Assembly: GCF_036549475.1 (NCBI RefSeq)
Contig: NZ_JAZHLI010000018.1
Coordinates: forward strand, 1-64,000
Length of the DNA: 64,000 nucleotides
Reading direction: 5' to 3'
Origin: Aurantimonas sp036549475
GTDB taxonomy: Bacteria > Pseudomonadota > Alphaproteobacteria > Rhizobiales > Rhizobiaceae
The number at the start of each line of letters is the position of its first letter. Position 1 is the first letter of the stretch. Under the pieces are notes generated by a model, which had not been told where the DNA came from, made no database searches, and was given only the letters and a program-made list of their open reading frames with translations. The position numbers were made by a program, and so were the translations under genes. Shown here one piece after another: positions 63,044 to 64,000 of this stretch.

Positions 63044-64000
63044 ATGACCAGCCTGGATCACAGCGGCGACGTCCGCACGGACGCGGCCGGCGACACCGCC
63101 GCCGCCCCCACACCGAAGTCCGGCCAGCGCGACCTGTCGACCCTCGGCCTCGTCCTGGCCGCCATCGCACTCGTCGGCCTCGTCCTCGCGCCCTTCTACG
63201 TCTATCCGGTCTTCATCATGAGCGTGCTGTGCTTCGCGCTCTTCGCCACCGCCTTCAACCTCCTGCTCGGCTATGTCGGGCTCCTGTCCTTCGGCCATGC
63301 GGCCTTCTTCGGCGGCGCCGCCTATTTCACCGCCCATGCCGCCAAGGTCTGGGGCTGGGAGCCGCTCTCGGCGATCCTGCTCGGGGCCACCGGCGCCGGC
63401 CTGATCGGTCTCGTCGTCGGCTATCTCGCCATTCGCCGCCAGGGCATCTACTTCGCCATGGTCACGCTGGCCCTGTCGCAGATGATCTTCTTCATCTTCC
63501 TGCAGGCGCCCTTCACCCATGGCGAGGACGGCATCCAAGGCGTGCCGCGTGGCTATCTGCTCGGCATCGTCAATCTCAACGACCCGCTGAACATCTACTA
63601 TTTCGTCCTGGCGATCTTCCTCGCCGGCTTCTACGCCGTCTGGCGCATCGTCCATTCGCCCTTCGGCCACATCCTCAAGGCGATCCGCGAGAACGAGAAC
63701 CGCGCCATCTCGCTGGGCTACCGGGTGGAGCGCTACAAGCTGGGCGCCTTCGTCATGTCGGCGACCATCGCGGGCCTGGCCGGCTCGACCAAGGCCATCG
63801 TCTTCCAGATCGCGACGCTGACGGACGTGGCGTGGCAGATGTCCGGCGAGGTCGTCCTGATGACGCTGCTCGGCGGCATGGGCACGATCTTCGGCCCGGC
63901 GCTGGGTGCCGCCCTCGTCGTCACCATGCAGCATTATTTCGCGTCGCTGGATTTCCCGGTCACCGTGATGATCGGCATCATCTTCGTGCTCTGCGTGCTG
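63044..64000 (+). CDS. livM: branched-chain amino acid/amide ABC transporter permease LivM, partial at window end
   Basis: Starts at ATG 63044, 1 nt after the livH stop, with AAGGAGG 6 nt upstream. 319 codons are visible and the gene runs out of the window. Multiple helices and the motifs FNLLLGYVGLLSFGHAAFFG, RENENRAISLGYRVERYKLGAFVMSA, and LLGGMGTIFGPALGA identify LivM. The first ~30 residues are a cytoplasmic extension rich in Asp, Ala and Thr. Confidence 0.93.
   Translation, partial: MTSLDHSGDVRTDAAGDTAAAPTPKSGQRDLSTLGLVLAAIALVGLVLAPFYVYPVFIMSVLCFALFATAFNLLLGYVGLLSFGHAAFFGGAAYFTAHAAKVWGWEPLSAILLGATGAGLIGLVVGYLAIRRQGIYFAMVTLALSQMIFFIFLQAPFTHGEDGIQGVPRGYLLGIVNLNDPLNIYYFVLAIFLAGFYAVWRIVHSPFGHILKAIRENENRAISLGYRVERYKLGAFVMSATIAGLAGSTKAIVFQIATLTDVAWQMSGEVVLMTLLGGMGTIFGPALGAALVVTMQHYFASLDFPVTVMIGIIFVLCVL

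Noticed and set aside
1..64000. CRISPR arrays, rRNA, tRNA, insertion sequences
   Set aside because: Looked for regular repeats, conserved rRNA segments, the tRNA T-arm signature and transposase motifs by eye; none convincing. A covariance-model scan would be decisive.

Overview
The window is about 64 kb of high-GC chromosome, almost certainly from an alphaproteobacterium of the order Hyphomicrobiales (Rhizobiales). The evidence is gene content: a PleC-like kinase beside glnE, a degP gene beside the System I cytochrome c operon (ccmI-ccmE-ccmF-ccmH), a FeuP/FeuQ-like two-component pair, family-4 uracil-DNA glycosylase, DUF1491/DUF2336/DUF5330/DUF6456 proteins, and a Rhodobacter-type gene transfer agent (GTA) cluster. 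I saw no rRNA, tRNA, CRISPR array, integrase or transposase. I cannot name the species.

Layout. 0.5-4.3 kb: two DUF2147 secreted proteins, a small ORF, AMP nucleosidase and a membrane-anchored endonuclease/exonuclease/phosphatase protein. 4.3-15.8 kb: a short RTX protein, an LprI-like protein, ETF-ubiquinone oxidoreductase, an SMR efflux protein, uracil-DNA glycosylase, an MFS carrier, a Tat-exported PhoX phosphatase, an RsmC-like methyltransferase overlapping an RsuA-like pseudouridine synthase, and an EamA carrier. 15.8-18.1 kb: an orphan molybdopterin-binding (CoxL-like) subunit. 18.3-37.7 kb: conserved rhizobial core with pepN, PleC-like kinase, glnE, a kinase/regulator pair, degP, the ccm operon, a surface-antigen lipoprotein and a FeuQ/FeuP-like pair preceded by a small periplasmic protein in the FeuN position.

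37.9-46.0 kb: a GTA cluster in decay, read on the minus strand. Some ORFs stay open (small-terminase-like, DUF6107, head-tail adaptor, DUF3168, major tail protein). The terminase, portal, protease, capsid, connector and both tail-assembly genes carry frameshifts, stops or deletions, and everything downstream of the first codons of the tape-measure gene is gone. It also holds a 100-base near-perfect palindrome and a foreign gene end with its own terminator.

46.1-57.8 kb: a YcgN cysteine-cluster protein, a bifunctional penicillin-binding protein, a DUF1214/DUF1254 pair, DUF2336, DUF1491, a peptidoglycan-binding protein, a DivJ-like kinase, DUF5330, SufE and a DnaA-domain-IV-like protein overlapping a DUF6456 protein. 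57.9-64 kb: a branched-chain amino acid/amide ABC importer with two tandem paralogous binding proteins, each followed by its own terminator, then livG, livF, livH and livM (cut by the window end).

The functional threads are envelope and periplasm (cytochrome c maturation, DegP, FeuNPQ-like signalling, murein synthesis) and cell-cycle phosphorelay (PleC-like and DivJ-like kinases). Several upstream regions, including one inside the GTA cluster, have sequences resembling CtrA boxes.
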